A DNA stretch of 64,000 nt from Caballeronia hypogeia. Lineage in GTDB: Bacteria; Pseudomonadota; Gammaproteobacteria; Burkholderiales; Burkholderiaceae. The position numbers and the translations under genes were made by a program. The stretch lies in the NCBI RefSeq assembly GCF_001544875.2, contig NZ_FCOA02000003.1, forward strand, positions 124,001 through 188,000, read 5' to 3'. Below the pieces are notes generated by a model. That model saw only the letters and a list, made by a program, of their open reading frames with translations, had not been told where the DNA came from and made no database searches. Positions 18,896 to 27,644 of the stretch are shown here, in pieces; positions within the stretch are counted from its first letter, which is position 1, and each line of letters opens with the position of its first letter.

Positions 18896-20380
18896 TCACG
18901 CGTCGAGATGCAGTTCCTGAATCTTGCGCGTGATCGTGTTGCGGCCGATACCCAGCCGCTCCGCCGCCTCCACCTTGCGACCGCGCGTGAAATCGAGCGC
19001 TTCACGAATGACCGCGGCTTCGAAACGGCGCGCAAGTTCGTCCATCACATCGGCTGAATTCTCACGCAGCAGGCGCGCGACTTCGGTGCGCAAGCCGTTC
19101 TCCCAGATGCTCGCGACCACCGGCGTGGCTGCCACCGGCGATGACCCAGCGCCGTTCAGGACGACAGGCGTCGCAGCGACCGCGCCATCGGTCGACACCG
19201 CGATGCTCTCCGGCGTGTACTCCTGACGCGGCGTGAGATCCGGAGGCAAGTCCTTCTGCTCGATCACCTGCGCGGGCGCCATCACCGTGAGCCAGTTGCA
19301 GAGGTTTTCGAGCTGACGCACGTTGCCGGGAAACGGCAGCGACGCGAGATACGCGATCGCATCGTCCGACACGCGCTTGGGCTCGACACCCAGATCGCGG
19401 GCGCTCTTCTGCAGGAAATGCCGCGTGAGCAGCGGAATATCTTCACTGCGCTCGCGCAACGCGGGCAAACGCAGGCGAATCACGTTCAGGCGGTGATACA
19501 AGTCCTCTCGAAACAAGCCTTGGCGCACGCGCGATTCGAGGTTCTGATGCGTCGCCGCTATCACGCGCACATTCGCCTTCAACGGATTGTGACCGCCCAC
19601 GCGATAGAACTGTCCATCCGACAACACGCGCAGCAAACGCGTCTGCAGATCGAACGGCATATCGCCGATTTCATCGAGGAACAGCGTGCCGTTTTCCGCC
19701 TGCTCGAAACGACCCTGGCGCATCGCCTGCGCGCCGGTGAACGCGCCGCGCTCGTGGCCGAACAGTTCGGACTCCAGCAGATCCTTCGGGATCGCCGCAG
19801 TGTTCAGCGCGATGAAGGGACCGTTCGCGCGTGGGCTATGTCGGTGCAAGGCGCGCGCGACAAGCTCCTTTCCGGTGCCTGATTCGCCCGTGATGAGCAC
19901 GGTCGCCGCGGAATGCGACAGACGGCCGATCGCGCGGAACATGTCCTGCATCGCGGGCGCCTGCCCGAGCATCTCCGGCGTTTCGGTCACGCGTTCGTCA
20001 TACGCCGCTTCGCCGCGCATGCTTTCGTCGACGGCGCGGCGGATCAGTTCGACGGCCTTGTCGACATCGAACGGCTTGGCGAGATATTCGAACGCGCCGC
20101 CCTGGAACGCCGCCACGGCGCTGTCCAGATCCGAGAACGCGGTCATGATGATGACGGGCAAGCCCGGCAGGCGCTCGCGCACGGTCTGCAGGAGTTCGAG
20201 TCCGGAGCCACCCGGCATGCGGATGTCGGAGACGAGCACCTGCGGGCTTTCGCCTTCGAGCGCGGCTAACGCATCGCGCACGCCGGAAAAGCTGCGCGTG
20301 GTGAAGTTCTCTCGTGCGAGCGCCTTTTCCAGCACCCAGCGGATGGATTGGTCGTCGTCTACTATCCAGATCGGCTTCAT
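18896..20380 (-). CDS. ntrC: Nitrogen regulator NtrC, sigma-54 activator
   Basis: Response regulator of 494 aa activating sigma-54 promoters under nitrogen limitation. The receiver has phosphoacceptor D52 in VLVSDIRMPGG. The central AAA+ domain carries Walker A GESGTGKE, the sigma-54 contact loop GAFTGA, and Walker B GTLFLDEIGDMP. A variable linker (about 390-430) is rich in Ala, Val and Pro. The Fis-type helix-turn-helix at the C-terminus reads VEAAERLGIGRNTITRKIQEL. It follows ntrB by 120 bp and completes the glnA-ntrB-ntrC block. Confidence 0.97.
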   Translation of the reverse strand: MKPIWIVDDDQSIRWVLEKALARENFTTRSFSGVRDALAALEGESPQVLVSDIRMPGGSGLELLQTVRERLPGLPVIIMTAFSDLDSAVAAFQGGAFEYLAKPFDVDKAVELIRRAVDESMRGEAAYDERVTETPEMLGQAPAMQDMFRAIGRLSHSAATVLITGESGTGKELVARALHRHSPRANGPFIALNTAAIPKDLLESELFGHERGAFTGAQAMRQGRFEQAENGTLFLDEIGDMPFDLQTRLLRVLSDGQFYRVGGHNPLKANVRVIAATHQNLESRVRQGLFREDLYHRLNVIRLRLPALRERSEDIPLLTRHFLQKSARDLGVEPKRVSDDAIAYLASLPFPGNVRQLENLCNWLTVMAPAQVIEQKDLPPDLTPRQEYTPESIAVSTDGAVAATPVVLNGAGSSPVAATPVVASIWENGLRTEVARLLRENSADVMDELARRFEAAVIREALDFTRGRKVEAAERLGIGRNTITRKIQELHLDA

Positions 20381-20500
20381 ATCGTTCGGCGAGAAGTCTT
20401 CGTGTGGTTCGGTGTGAGCCCGTCGAAACGGTCAGGCGTCAAAGCGTGTGTGCAACGTTCTTGGCGTGAAGTCGCTGGTCGATCCCGATTCGATTCTCGA

Positions 20501-21643
20501 TCAGTTCTCAAAAGGCAGGAGGATGGCGAATTCGGTGCAGCCCGGCCTGCTCTCCACTTCGATCAGGCCATCGTGCTGATGGACGAACGATTGTGCGAGC
20601 GTGAGACCGAGACCGCTGCCGTCTTCCCGCCCCGACACGAGCGGAAAGAAGATCCGGTCACGAATCTCTTCCGGGATACCGGGACCGTTGTCAGTGATAT
20701 GCAAGTCCAATGCCAGTTTGTGAAGCTTCTTGCCGATCGTCACCTTGCGCGCGATGCGCGTGCGCAGTTCGATCTTGGCATCGCCTTGTGAAATGCGTTC
20801 CTTCAGCGCTTCAGCCGCGTTGCGCACGATATTCAACAACGTCTGGATCAACTGTTCCTTGTCGCCGCGCAAGTCGGGCACGCTCACGTCGTAATCGCGC
20901 TCGATGGTGAGGCCGCGCGGAAACTCCGCGAGAATCACCGCGCGCACGCGCTCGCACACTTCGTGGATGTTCACGTCGCCAACGATATGCGGATGCCGGT
21001 GCGGCTCCAGCAGGCGATCGACCAGCGTCTGCAAGCGATCCGATTCCTTGATGATCACCTGCGTGTATTCGCGCAATTCGTCGCGTTCGCGAGCGCCGAG
21101 CTCGAATTCGAGCAATTGCGCCGCACCGCGAATGCCGCCGAGCGGATTCTTGATTTCGTGCGCGAGATTGCGGATCAACTGCTTGTTGACCGCGGTGAGA
21201 TCGTGGATGCGCTCTTCGCGATCCGTGCGCAGATGGCGCTCGTTCTCGAACAGTTCGAGCAGCACGTAATCGGCGGCCGCTTCCAGATAACCGACGATCG
21301 CATGCACGTGAACCGACTCGCGCCCGGGACGTTCGAGCACCGCGTCGAGCCGCGTCGCGTTGAAGCGGTTCTCCGCGATCGATGCGACCGTGCTCGCGAG
21401 TTCCTCCGCATTGGCGAAGAGCTCGGGCCAGTTCATCTGCATCAGTTGCTTGCGCGACATCTCGAGCATCGCCTCCGCCGATGGATTCGCATACGCGATC
21501 CGCAGCGTGCGCATGTCCAGAACGAGCACGTTCGTGGGCAGCGCTTCGAATCCCGGCAGGAGTCCGCTCGCGGCGAGTTGCGCGTCGTCGGAGAGCGCGT
21601 CGGCGTGGCCTTTGCGCGCCTTGATCAGATTCTTGAGCACCAT
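20501..21643 (-). CDS. ntrB: Nitrogen regulation sensor kinase NtrB
   Basis: Cytosolic kinase/phosphatase partner of NtrC, 380 aa from the chosen start. A PAS domain (about 30-140) precedes the H-box NLAHEIKNPLGGIRGAAQ with H162, and the ATPase domain ends with GSGLGLTLAQSFVHQHDG. The family is controlled by PII protein. The start MVLKNLIKAR at 21643 was preferred because the longer frame (to 21742) would begin inside the terminator hairpin downstream of glnA. Same strand as glnA and ntrC. Confidence 0.95.
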   Translation of the reverse strand: MVLKNLIKARKGHADALSDDAQLAASGLLPGFEALPTNVLVLDMRTLRIAYANPSAEAMLEMSRKQLMQMNWPELFANAEELASTVASIAENRFNATRLDAVLERPGRESVHVHAIVGYLEAAADYVLLELFENERHLRTDREERIHDLTAVNKQLIRNLAHEIKNPLGGIRGAAQLLEFELGARERDELREYTQVIIKESDRLQTLVDRLLEPHRHPHIVGDVNIHEVCERVRAVILAEFPRGLTIERDYDVSVPDLRGDKEQLIQTLLNIVRNAAEALKERISQGDAKIELRTRIARKVTIGKKLHKLALDLHITDNGPGIPEEIRDRIFFPLVSGREDGSGLGLTLAQSFVHQHDGLIEVESRPGCTEFAILLPFEN

Positions 21644-21707
21644 CGTGCAATGATTGAGGTCGTTCGTGACACCGATCTTCTTCTCGATTCGTGATGGCGC
21701 GGCGATT

Positions 21708-21736
21708 AAAAAAGGGACGGCGCGCCGTCCCTTTTT
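21708..21736 (-). terminator. Terminator after glnA
   Basis: GC palindrome with arms GGGACGG/CCGTCCC, with six A before and five T after, so the minus-strand transcript from glnA ends in a U-run. It lies between glnA and ntrB and probably lowers, but need not abolish, read-through into ntrBC. The near symmetry would allow action in both directions. Confidence 0.9.
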
Positions 21737-21806
21737 CGTCACCGCATGGCATGCGCCGCGCGCTTCATCGAACTGCTCACGACGAAACGCGCTTCGGTCA
21801 TGCTGC

Positions 21807-23222
21807 TTACAGCGAGTAGTACATTTCGAACTCGATCGGATGCACCGACTGACGATAACGCTGCAACTCCTGCGTCTTCAGTTCGATGTAAGCGTCGAGC
21901 ATCGAATCCGTGAACACGCCGCCGCGCGTCAGGAACTCGCGATCCGCGTCGAGCGCGTCGAGTGCCTGGTCGAGGCCCGCGCACACGGTCGGGATCTTCT
22001 TGTCTTCTTCCGGCGGCAGGTCGTACAGATTCTTGTCCGCGGCTTCGCCCGGATGAATCTTGTTCTGCACGCCGTCGAGACCCGCCATCATCAGCGCGGA
22101 GAAGCACAGGTACGGATTCGCCAGCGGATCCGGGAAGCGCGTTTCGATACGGCGGCCCTTCGGGTTGCTCACGTGCGGAATACGGATCGATGCCGAACGG
22201 TTGCGAGCCGAATAAGCCAGCTTGACCGGCGCTTCGAAGTGCGGCACGAGACGCTTGTACGAGTTCGTACCCGGGTTCGTGATCGCATTCAGCGCGCGTG
22301 CGTGCTTGATGATGCCGCCGATGTAGAACAGCGCGAATTCCGACAGGCCGGCGTAGCCGTTGCCCGCGAACAGGTTCTGGCCGTCTTTCCAGATCGACTG
22401 GTGAACGTGCATGCCCGAACCGTTGTCGCCGACGATCGGCTTCGGCATGAAGGTCGCCGTCTTGCCATACGTGTGCGCCACGTTATGGATGATGTACTTC
22501 ATCTGCTGCAGCCAGTCCGCGCGCTGCACCAGCGTCGAGAACTTGGTGCCGATTTCGTTCTGGCCCTGGCCCGCCACTTCGTGGTGGTGCACTTCGACCG
22601 GAATGCCGATCTGCTCGAGCAGCAGACACATTTCCGAGCGGATGTCCTGGAACGTATCGACCGGTGCGACCGGGAAGTAGCCGCCCTTCGTGCCCGGACG
22701 GTGACCGGTGTTGCCGCCTTCGAATTCCTTCGCCGACGACCACGGCGCTTCTTCCGAGCCGATCTTCACGAACGTGCCCGACTGATCCGTGTTCCACTGG
22801 ACCGAGTCGAAAATAAAGAATTCCGGCTCCGGACCGAAGAACGCGGTGTCGCCCAGGCCCGAGCTCTTGAGATAGGCTTCGGCGCGCTTGGCGAGCGAAC
22901 GCGGGTCGCGCTCGTAGCCCTTGCCGTCGGCCGGCTCGACCACGTCGCAGGAGAGAACCAGCGTCGACTCTTCGAAGAACGGGTCGATGAAGGCGGTGTT
23001 CGCGTCCGGCACGAGCAGCATGTCCGACGCTTCGATGCCCTTCCAGCCAGCGATGGACGAACCGTCGAAAGCGTGGCCGCTTTCAAACTTGTCCTCGTCG
23101 AAGTGCGAAACCGGCACGGAAACGTGTTGTTCTTTGCCGCGCGTGTCGGTGAAGCGGAAGTCGACGAACTTGACGTCCTCGTCCTTGACGAGTTGCATGA
23201 CGTCGGCCACGGATTTACTCAT
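21807..23222 (-). CDS. glnA: Glutamine synthetase, type I
   Basis: ATP-dependent ligation of ammonia to glutamate, the entry point of nitrogen assimilation; forms a cytosolic dodecamer in the family. Length is 471 aa. Motifs: the FDGSSIAGW latch loop, the metal-binding [10 protein letters not shown], the [12 protein letters not shown] segment, the ATP-binding [16 protein letters not shown], and NRSASIRIP. The adenylylation tyrosine is Y400 in NLYDLPPEE, so activity is probably controlled by GlnE. Expression is probably controlled by NtrC and sigma-54 through the upstream elements at 23307-23437. Confidence 0.98.
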   Translation of the reverse strand: MSKSVADVMQLVKDEDVKFVDFRFTDTRGKEQHVSVPVSHFDEDKFESGHAFDGSSIAGWKGIEASDMLLVPDANTAFIDPFFEESTLVLSCDVVEPADGKGYERDPRSLAKRAEAYLKSSGLGDTAFFGPEPEFFIFDSVQWNTDQSGTFVKIGSEEAPWSSAKEFEGGNTGHRPGTKGGYFPVAPVDTFQDIRSEMCLLLEQIGIPVEVHHHEVAGQGQNEIGTKFSTLVQRADWLQQMKYIIHNVAHTYGKTATFMPKPIVGDNGSGMHVHQSIWKDGQNLFAGNGYAGLSEFALFYIGGIIKHARALNAITNPGTNSYKRLVPHFEAPVKLAYSARNRSASIRIPHVSNPKGRRIETRFPDPLANPYLCFSALMMAGLDGVQNKIHPGEAADKNLYDLPPEEDKKIPTVCAGLDQALDALDADREFLTRGGVFTDSMLDAYIELKTQELQRYRQSVHPIEFEMYYSL

Positions 23223-23306
23223 TACCTATCTCCTGATTAACAAAAGTCGGCGAATCGCTTCGCCGCCCCGACCAATCCTGTACATCGATTCAATCGAGGA
23301 TGGAAA

Positions 23307-23322
23307 AGCAGCTTCCGTGCCA
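23307..23322 (-). promoter_or_regulatory. Sigma-54 (-24/-12) promoter of glnA
   Basis: On the minus strand the sequence reads TGGCACGGAAGCTGCT. The invariant GG and GC lie twelve bases apart, as required at -24 and -12, and TGGCACG matches the consensus fully. Transcription would begin near 23297, about 75 bases before the glnA ATG. Its place upstream of a gene classically controlled by NtrC supports the call. Confidence 0.85.
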
Positions 23323-23420
23323 AGCGCACCAACTTTGCGCTAAGCGCTTGAAGCAGCGCGCGTTTTGGTGAACGGACCGCGCCACGCGAGCCCGTGTTCC
23401 GCTCATCATTCAAATTCATT

Positions 23421-23437
23421 CGCACCATATCGGTGCA
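23421..23437. promoter_or_regulatory. NtrC-type enhancer dyad upstream of glnA
   Basis: CGCACCATATCGGTGCA is a near-perfect dyad with GCACC/GGTGC half-sites, close to the TGCACC-N5-GGTGCA binding consensus of NtrC. It lies about 130 bp upstream of the predicted sigma-54 start, a normal distance for an enhancer. This 370-bp gap between glnA and the rhodanese gene holds no protein gene. Confidence 0.8.
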
Positions 23438-23490
23438 CGCCTGAAGTCAGGCTATTCTTCAAGCACCTCTTGTGTGCATCGACACGAATA

Positions 23491-23507
23491 TGCACCAATT
23501 CAGAGCA
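23491..23507. promoter_or_regulatory. Possible second, weaker NtrC site
   Basis: TGCACC is followed after five bases by an imperfect second half-site (AGAGCA in place of GGTGCA). It lies 70 bp beyond the better dyad. Paired strong and weak NtrC sites are common, but this one is only suggestive. Confidence 0.35.
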
Positions 23508-23593
23508 TATGCCTGTTGTCCAAATGCAGAAGATGCCCGCTCCGCGCACCACGCTAAAATGATTCTTTGCGCCTGAACGGAGACCAATGCGCC

Positions 23594-24058
23594 ATGAGCA
23601 CGCTTGAACAACTGTACAGCCAGGCCGCCGGCCGCGCCGCCCAGAACAATCTGACCTACGCGGGCGCGTTCTCGCCGGCAGAAGCATTTGAACTTCTCCA
23701 GCTCGATCCGCGTGCCCGCCTGATCGACGTTCGCACGCGCGCGGAGCTCGACTGGGTGGGCCGCCCCGCGATCGACGGCGCGCAGTACGCGCACATCGAA
23801 TGGATCCGCTATCCCGGCTCGGTGCCGAACGCCGAGTTTATCGAACAATTGCGACAGGTCGCCACCCCGGATACGCCGGTCGTGTTTCTGTGCCGCAGCG
23901 CCGCGCGCTCGAAGCTCGCGGCGGTCGCGGCTCAGAAGGAAGGTTACGCCCAGGCGTATGACCTGCTCGAAGGTTTCGAAGGCGACAAGGATGGACATGG
24001 GCATCGGAAAACGGTCGCGGGATGGTGTTTTCGCGGGTTGCCGTGGGTCGGGGCTTGA
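23594..24058 (+). CDS. Rhodanese-like domain protein
   Basis: Single rhodanese domain of 154 aa, cytosolic. The conserved LIDVRTRAELDWVGRPAIDGA opening is given here as LIDVRTRAELDWVG. The active-site loop is LCRSAARSKLAA with the catalytic Cys at about residue 104, so sulfur transfer chemistry is possible. The start MSTLEQLYSQAAG has GGAG 11 bases upstream; nine further residues upstream are open but have no better site. It is convergent with cutC, leaving six bases between stops. The physiological acceptor is unknown. Confidence 0.88.
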   Translation: MSTLEQLYSQAAGRAAQNNLTYAGAFSPAEAFELLQLDPRARLIDVRTRAELDWVGRPAIDGAQYAHIEWIRYPGSVPNAEFIEQLRQVATPDTPVVFLCRSAARSKLAAVAAQKEGYAQAYDLLEGFEGDKDGHGHRKTVAGWCFRGLPWVGA

Positions 24059-24064
24059 GCGGCG

Positions 24065-24766
24065 TTAGTTTCGATCCGGCGCGTCGAGCAACGCCCGCAC
24101 GCGCCTGACCCTTTCCTCATCCACCGCCGCCAGTCCTTTTCCATCGACTCGCAAGCCCGAGCCGAAATGCACCGCCTGCACACCCGTCGATGCGACGAAC
24201 GGCGCGACGGCGTCTACGGTCAGTCCCGCGCCCGCCAGGACCGTGCAGCGCGAGCCCTGCGCCATTTCGACTAGCTTCGCGATCGTTCCTTCGGCCTCCA
24301 GCACCGAAGGTTTGCCGCCCGACGTCAGCACGTTCGTAACCGAATCGAATTGCAGCAGCGTTTCGAACGATGTGAACAGATCGCGCGCTTCATCGAACGC
24401 GCGATGGAAAGTGATCTGCAAGCCGTCCGCCGCGTCGATCACGCGGGCGAGGCCTTCGGTATCGAGCGATCCATCCGCGCGCAGCATGCCGATGACGATC
24501 GCGTTCGCGCCCGTCTTCGCGATCGCCCGGACGTCGCGCAGCATGACCGCGTAGTCGTCGGCATCGTAGACGAACGAGCGGCTGTGCGGCCGCACGATCA
24601 CGTTCACGGGAATCCGCACCGCGCCCACCACCGATTCGATCAACCCGATGCTCGGCGTCAACCCGCCCTCGCCCATCGCGGTGATCAGTTCCAGCCGGTT
24701 CGCGCCGCCGCGTTCCGCTGCGCGCGCGTCGGAAACCGTTGTAGCGATGACTTCGAGCAGCGTCAT
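24065..24766 (-). CDS. cutC: Copper homeostasis protein CutC family
   Basis: TIM-barrel protein of 233 aa. The start MTLLEVIATTVSDARAAERG and the blocks GGANRLELITAMGEGGLTPS, VNVIVRPHSRSFVY, GANAIVIGML and ITFHRAFDEARD identify CutC. The family name comes from copper tolerance, but a direct copper role is disputed. Its ATG overlaps the stop of the molybdopterin-binding gene upstream (ATGA), so the two are translated together. A much longer frame continues upstream in this phase but only shadows that neighbour. Confidence 0.92.
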   Translation of the reverse strand: MTLLEVIATTVSDARAAERGGANRLELITAMGEGGLTPSIGLIESVVGAVRIPVNVIVRPHSRSFVYDADDYAVMLRDVRAIAKTGANAIVIGMLRADGSLDTEGLARVIDAADGLQITFHRAFDEARDLFTSFETLLQFDSVTNVLTSGGKPSVLEAEGTIAKLVEMAQGSRCTVLAGAGLTVDAVAPFVASTGVQAVHFGSGLRVDGKGLAAVDEERVRRVRALLDAPDRN

Positions 24767-25581
24767 TTCGCTTCCTCCGGCGGCACTTCCACGACCTCGC
24801 CGCCCAGCGCGATCACACCTTCTCGAAGCACCTCGAACGCGGCGTTCGCGCTCGCCGGATCGCCCTTCACGCCCAGATCGATGTGCGAGCGCGCGTAGAG
24901 CGCCCCGCGCGCCGCGTCGCCGACGCTCGGCAGGCTGAACGCGCGCACGCCTTCGAAATCGCGCTCGATCGCCACCATCAGCGGCGTGATGCGCGATTCG
25001 GGAAGGCCGAACACCAGCAGCGAGCGCTCGACATGCGGCGTTGCATGATGCAGATGGGCGTACTTTGTGTCGAGCACCCATTCGATCATCGGCCATGCCA
25101 TGACCGGAAAACCCGGCACGAAGTGATGATCGCCGACCGAAAAGCCCGGAATCTTGTTGTAGCTGTTCGGAATGATCCCCGCGCCCTGCGGAAACGTGCC
25201 CATGTTCAGCCGATGCAGATTCTCCGGCGATTCCAGCTCGACCGGTTTCCCCGCGTCCGCCGCCGTATCGCGAATGCGCGCGCGGATCAGCTCGGCGGCT
25301 TCCGGATGCAGCTCCAGCGGCACGCCCAGCGCTTTCGCCGCGCATTGACGCGTGTGGTCGTCGGGCGTCGCGCCGATGCCGCCGGTCGAAAACACGATAT
25401 CGCCCGATGCGAACGTGCGCGCGAGCGTCGCGGTGATGCGCGCGGGATCGTCGCCCACGTACTCGGCCCAGTCGAGCGAGAGCCCGCGCGCGCCCAGCAA
25501 TTCGATGATTTTCGGCAAATGCTTGTCGGTCCGGCGGCCGGACAGGATCTCGTCGCCGATGATGATGACGCCAATGCCCAT
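24763..25581 (-). CDS. CinA-like molybdopterin-binding domain protein
   Basis: Protein of 272 aa built on the MoCF/CinA N-terminal fold. It shows IGVIIIGDEILSGRRTDKH at the start and the GDIVFSTGGIGATPDDHTRQ ligand-binding loop. The C-terminal CinA amidohydrolase (PncC) domain is missing, so this is the short form often labelled competence/damage-inducible protein A. ATP- or nucleotide-metabolism roles are possible; none is shown here. It is coupled to cutC by ATGA and lies 32 bp after the EI24 gene. Confidence 0.87.
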   Translation of the reverse strand: MGIGVIIIGDEILSGRRTDKHLPKIIELLGARGLSLDWAEYVGDDPARITATLARTFASGDIVFSTGGIGATPDDHTRQCAAKALGVPLELHPEAAELIRARIRDTAADAGKPVELESPENLHRLNMGTFPQGAGIIPNSYNKIPGFSVGDHHFVPGFPVMAWPMIEWVLDTKYAHLHHATPHVERSLLVFGLPESRITPLMVAIERDFEGVRAFSLPSVGDAARGALYARSHIDLGVKGDPASANAAFEVLREGVIALGGEVVEVPPEEAK

Positions 25582-25613
25582 GAATGCCCCTTTTTATTCG
25601 ATCGACCGGCGGA

Positions 25614-26450
25614 TCAGGATTCGACCGTGATCGCCGGATAATGCGGCTCGTTCGCGCGCAAGCGCTCGAGCGCGTGGAGACAGTAATGCGCGAACCAGAG
25701 CGCGGAAAACACAAGGATGAACGCATACGCCCAGATCGTCACCGCCGCGACGACGGGGAACAGCGGCAGCAGCCACACGGACCATGCCCAGAGCATCGTC
25801 GGAACGGAGCTGAGCAGGCCGCTCACGATGCCGATCGCGAGCAGCGGCCAGCGCGCATCGCGCACGATCGCACGGCGTTCTTCCGCGCTGGCGTGCAAGG
25901 CGAGCGCGTCGTAGGTCATCACGCGATACGTGAGCCAGCCCCACAGCAACGGCGGAATGAGCGCGAAGAACGGCGGAATCAGCCACAAAGGCAGCGTCAC
26001 GACGAGCAGCACGAGACACACGACGGTCGTCACGACCGAATGCCCGAGACTGCCGTACCACGAGCCGCCGCGCCGCTCTTCCAGCGACGAATAGTGTCCC
26101 TTCGGCTGGCGCGTGAGCAGCTTGATGACGCCCGGCATGGACAGCGTCGCGATCAGCAGCAGCACCGTCACCACGATCAGCGGCACCGTCATGATGACGA
26201 CGAGAAACGGCGCGATTACCGCATGCAGCGACGCGAAGCCGACAGCGTCGAAAAGACGGTACATCGCGGAGGTGAGCGCCCAGCCGTCGAGCCAGCTATT
26301 GGCGGCGCCCGTGAGCGTCTGCCAGAAGAACCAGAGGATCGCACCCCAGACGACGGTCGCGACGCCGAACGGCATCAGCGTCAGCCAGAGCATGCGCGGG
26401 TGGAACACGTTCGCGAGCGCGCGCACGAACGAACGCAGCAAGTCACTCAT
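25614..26450 (-). CDS. EI24/CysZ-like integral membrane protein
   Basis: Polytopic membrane protein of 278 aa belonging to the EI24 domain group. The start MSDLLRSFVRALANVFHPRM was chosen over 25 earlier codons that do not look like the family. Six or so hydrophobic segments are visible, among them FLVVIMTVPLIVVTVLLLIA and WLIPPFFALIPPLLWGWLTY. The GSWYGSLGHSVVTTVVCL and YRVMTYDALALHASAEERR segments fit EI24. CysZ, a related protein, imports sulfate, but no cys gene is nearby and the transport role is unproven. Confidence 0.85.
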   Translation of the reverse strand: MSDLLRSFVRALANVFHPRMLWLTLMPFGVATVVWGAILWFFWQTLTGAANSWLDGWALTSAMYRLFDAVGFASLHAVIAPFLVVIMTVPLIVVTVLLLIATLSMPGVIKLLTRQPKGHYSSLEERRGGSWYGSLGHSVVTTVVCLVLLVVTLPLWLIPPFFALIPPLLWGWLTYRVMTYDALALHASAEERRAIVRDARWPLLAIGIVSGLLSSVPTMLWAWSVWLLPLFPVVAAVTIWAYAFILVFSALWFAHYCLHALERLRANEPHYPAITVES

Positions 26451-26537
26451 GCGTGATTCGTCGAAGAAAAGAGGAACCGACAGGATAAACCAGCGCCGGC
26501 TGCGGGCGCTGGTCAGCGGGAACAACCGCGGGAACGA

Positions 26538-27557
26538 TCAGACCGCCGCGGAGTTGTCCGACGGCGACGCGCCCGCGCGCCGCGACGCGAGCCGCGCGCC
26601 GATGCGCCTGAATGCGAGCCAGTGCTGCTCGAAGAAACCGTCGCCGTAATGCACGGGCTTGACTCCCGGCGCGCCGAGCTGGTCGCGAATGCCCGTGGGC
26701 TCGACTGTGCGGTCGAACGAGGCCGAGCGGAACAGGATGTCCCAGAACGAGAACAGCACGCCGAAATTGCAGCCATACGCGGTGCCTTCGTGACCGAAGC
26801 CGATCGCGTGATGACGTCGATGAAACGCGGGACTCACGACGATGCGCTCGCCGAGCCAGCCGTAATGAAGGCGGATGTTCGCGTGCTGCAGGCTCTGCAT
26901 GAAATTCGTGATCGCGACGAGCACGACGAACTGCGACGGCTCCACGCCGATTACGAGCGCGACACACGCGAAAAAGCTCGCCTGCAGGATGTCGTCGAGC
27001 AGATGGTTACGGTCGTCGGACCATAGCGACATCTTCTGCTGGCTGTGATGCACCGCGTGCAATTCCCACCAGATGCCGACGCGATGCTCGAGCCGGTGAT
27101 ACCAGTAACCGGCGAAATCCAGAATCAGCAGATAGATGACGAACGTGACGAGCGGCTGCGTCGTCACGCCCGGCCACAGGTTGTCGATCTCCAGATTCGG
27201 CACGCTGTGGACACGCAGCCAGCTTTGCAGCGAATCGAAAATCGGCTGAAACGTGAAGAAGAAAAACAGATTGAGGATGCCGAGCTTGACGAGCCACGTG
27301 TAGAGCACGTCTACGCGCACGCCCTTGCGATCCTTCCATTCTTCCGCGGGGCGAAACGCTTCGAGCGGACGCAGGATCGCGTACATCGCGAGGACTTCCA
27401 GCACGCCCACGATCACCCAGTAGAGCGCGTCATAGGTGTCCTCGTCGTAATCCATCATGCCGATCTTGAACAGCAGCGGCTGGACCACGTCCACATACAA
27501 CATGGTCTGCAACCAGGAAACGAGACCGTCGAGCGACGAAAGAATGGAATGAAACAT
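26538..27557 (-). CDS. Sterol desaturase / fatty acid hydroxylase family protein
   Basis: Membrane di-iron enzyme of 339 aa. Start MFHSILSSLDGLVSWLQ was chosen because earlier codons look like non-coding leader. Four N-terminal helices carry the protein into the membrane. The histidine clusters are intact: HRLEH, HAVHHSQ and, after about 75 residues, HRRHHAIG. These bind the di-iron centre used for lipid hydroxylation or desaturation with O2. The substrate is unknown; hopanoid, ornithine-lipid or fatty-acid modification are possible. No related lipid gene is adjacent. Confidence 0.88.
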   Translation of the reverse strand: MFHSILSSLDGLVSWLQTMLYVDVVQPLLFKIGMMDYDEDTYDALYWVIVGVLEVLAMYAILRPLEAFRPAEEWKDRKGVRVDVLYTWLVKLGILNLFFFFTFQPIFDSLQSWLRVHSVPNLEIDNLWPGVTTQPLVTFVIYLLILDFAGYWYHRLEHRVGIWWELHAVHHSQQKMSLWSDDRNHLLDDILQASFFACVALVIGVEPSQFVVLVAITNFMQSLQHANIRLHYGWLGERIVVSPAFHRRHHAIGFGHEGTAYGCNFGVLFSFWDILFRSASFDRTVEPTGIRDQLGAPGVKPVHYGDGFFEQHWLAFRRIGARLASRRAGASPSDNSAAV

Positions 27558-27644
27558 GGTGCTCCGTGATGCGTGCGGCCGCCACAGCGCGCGGCCCTGC
27601 CTCAATCGTAGTACAGGGCGCGAAGTCGCGCCCTCTTACCCTGC

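Noticed and set aside
21644..21742. Upstream start for NtrB
   Set aside because: The extra 33 codons run through the terminator hairpin after glnA and are unlike NtrB N-termini.
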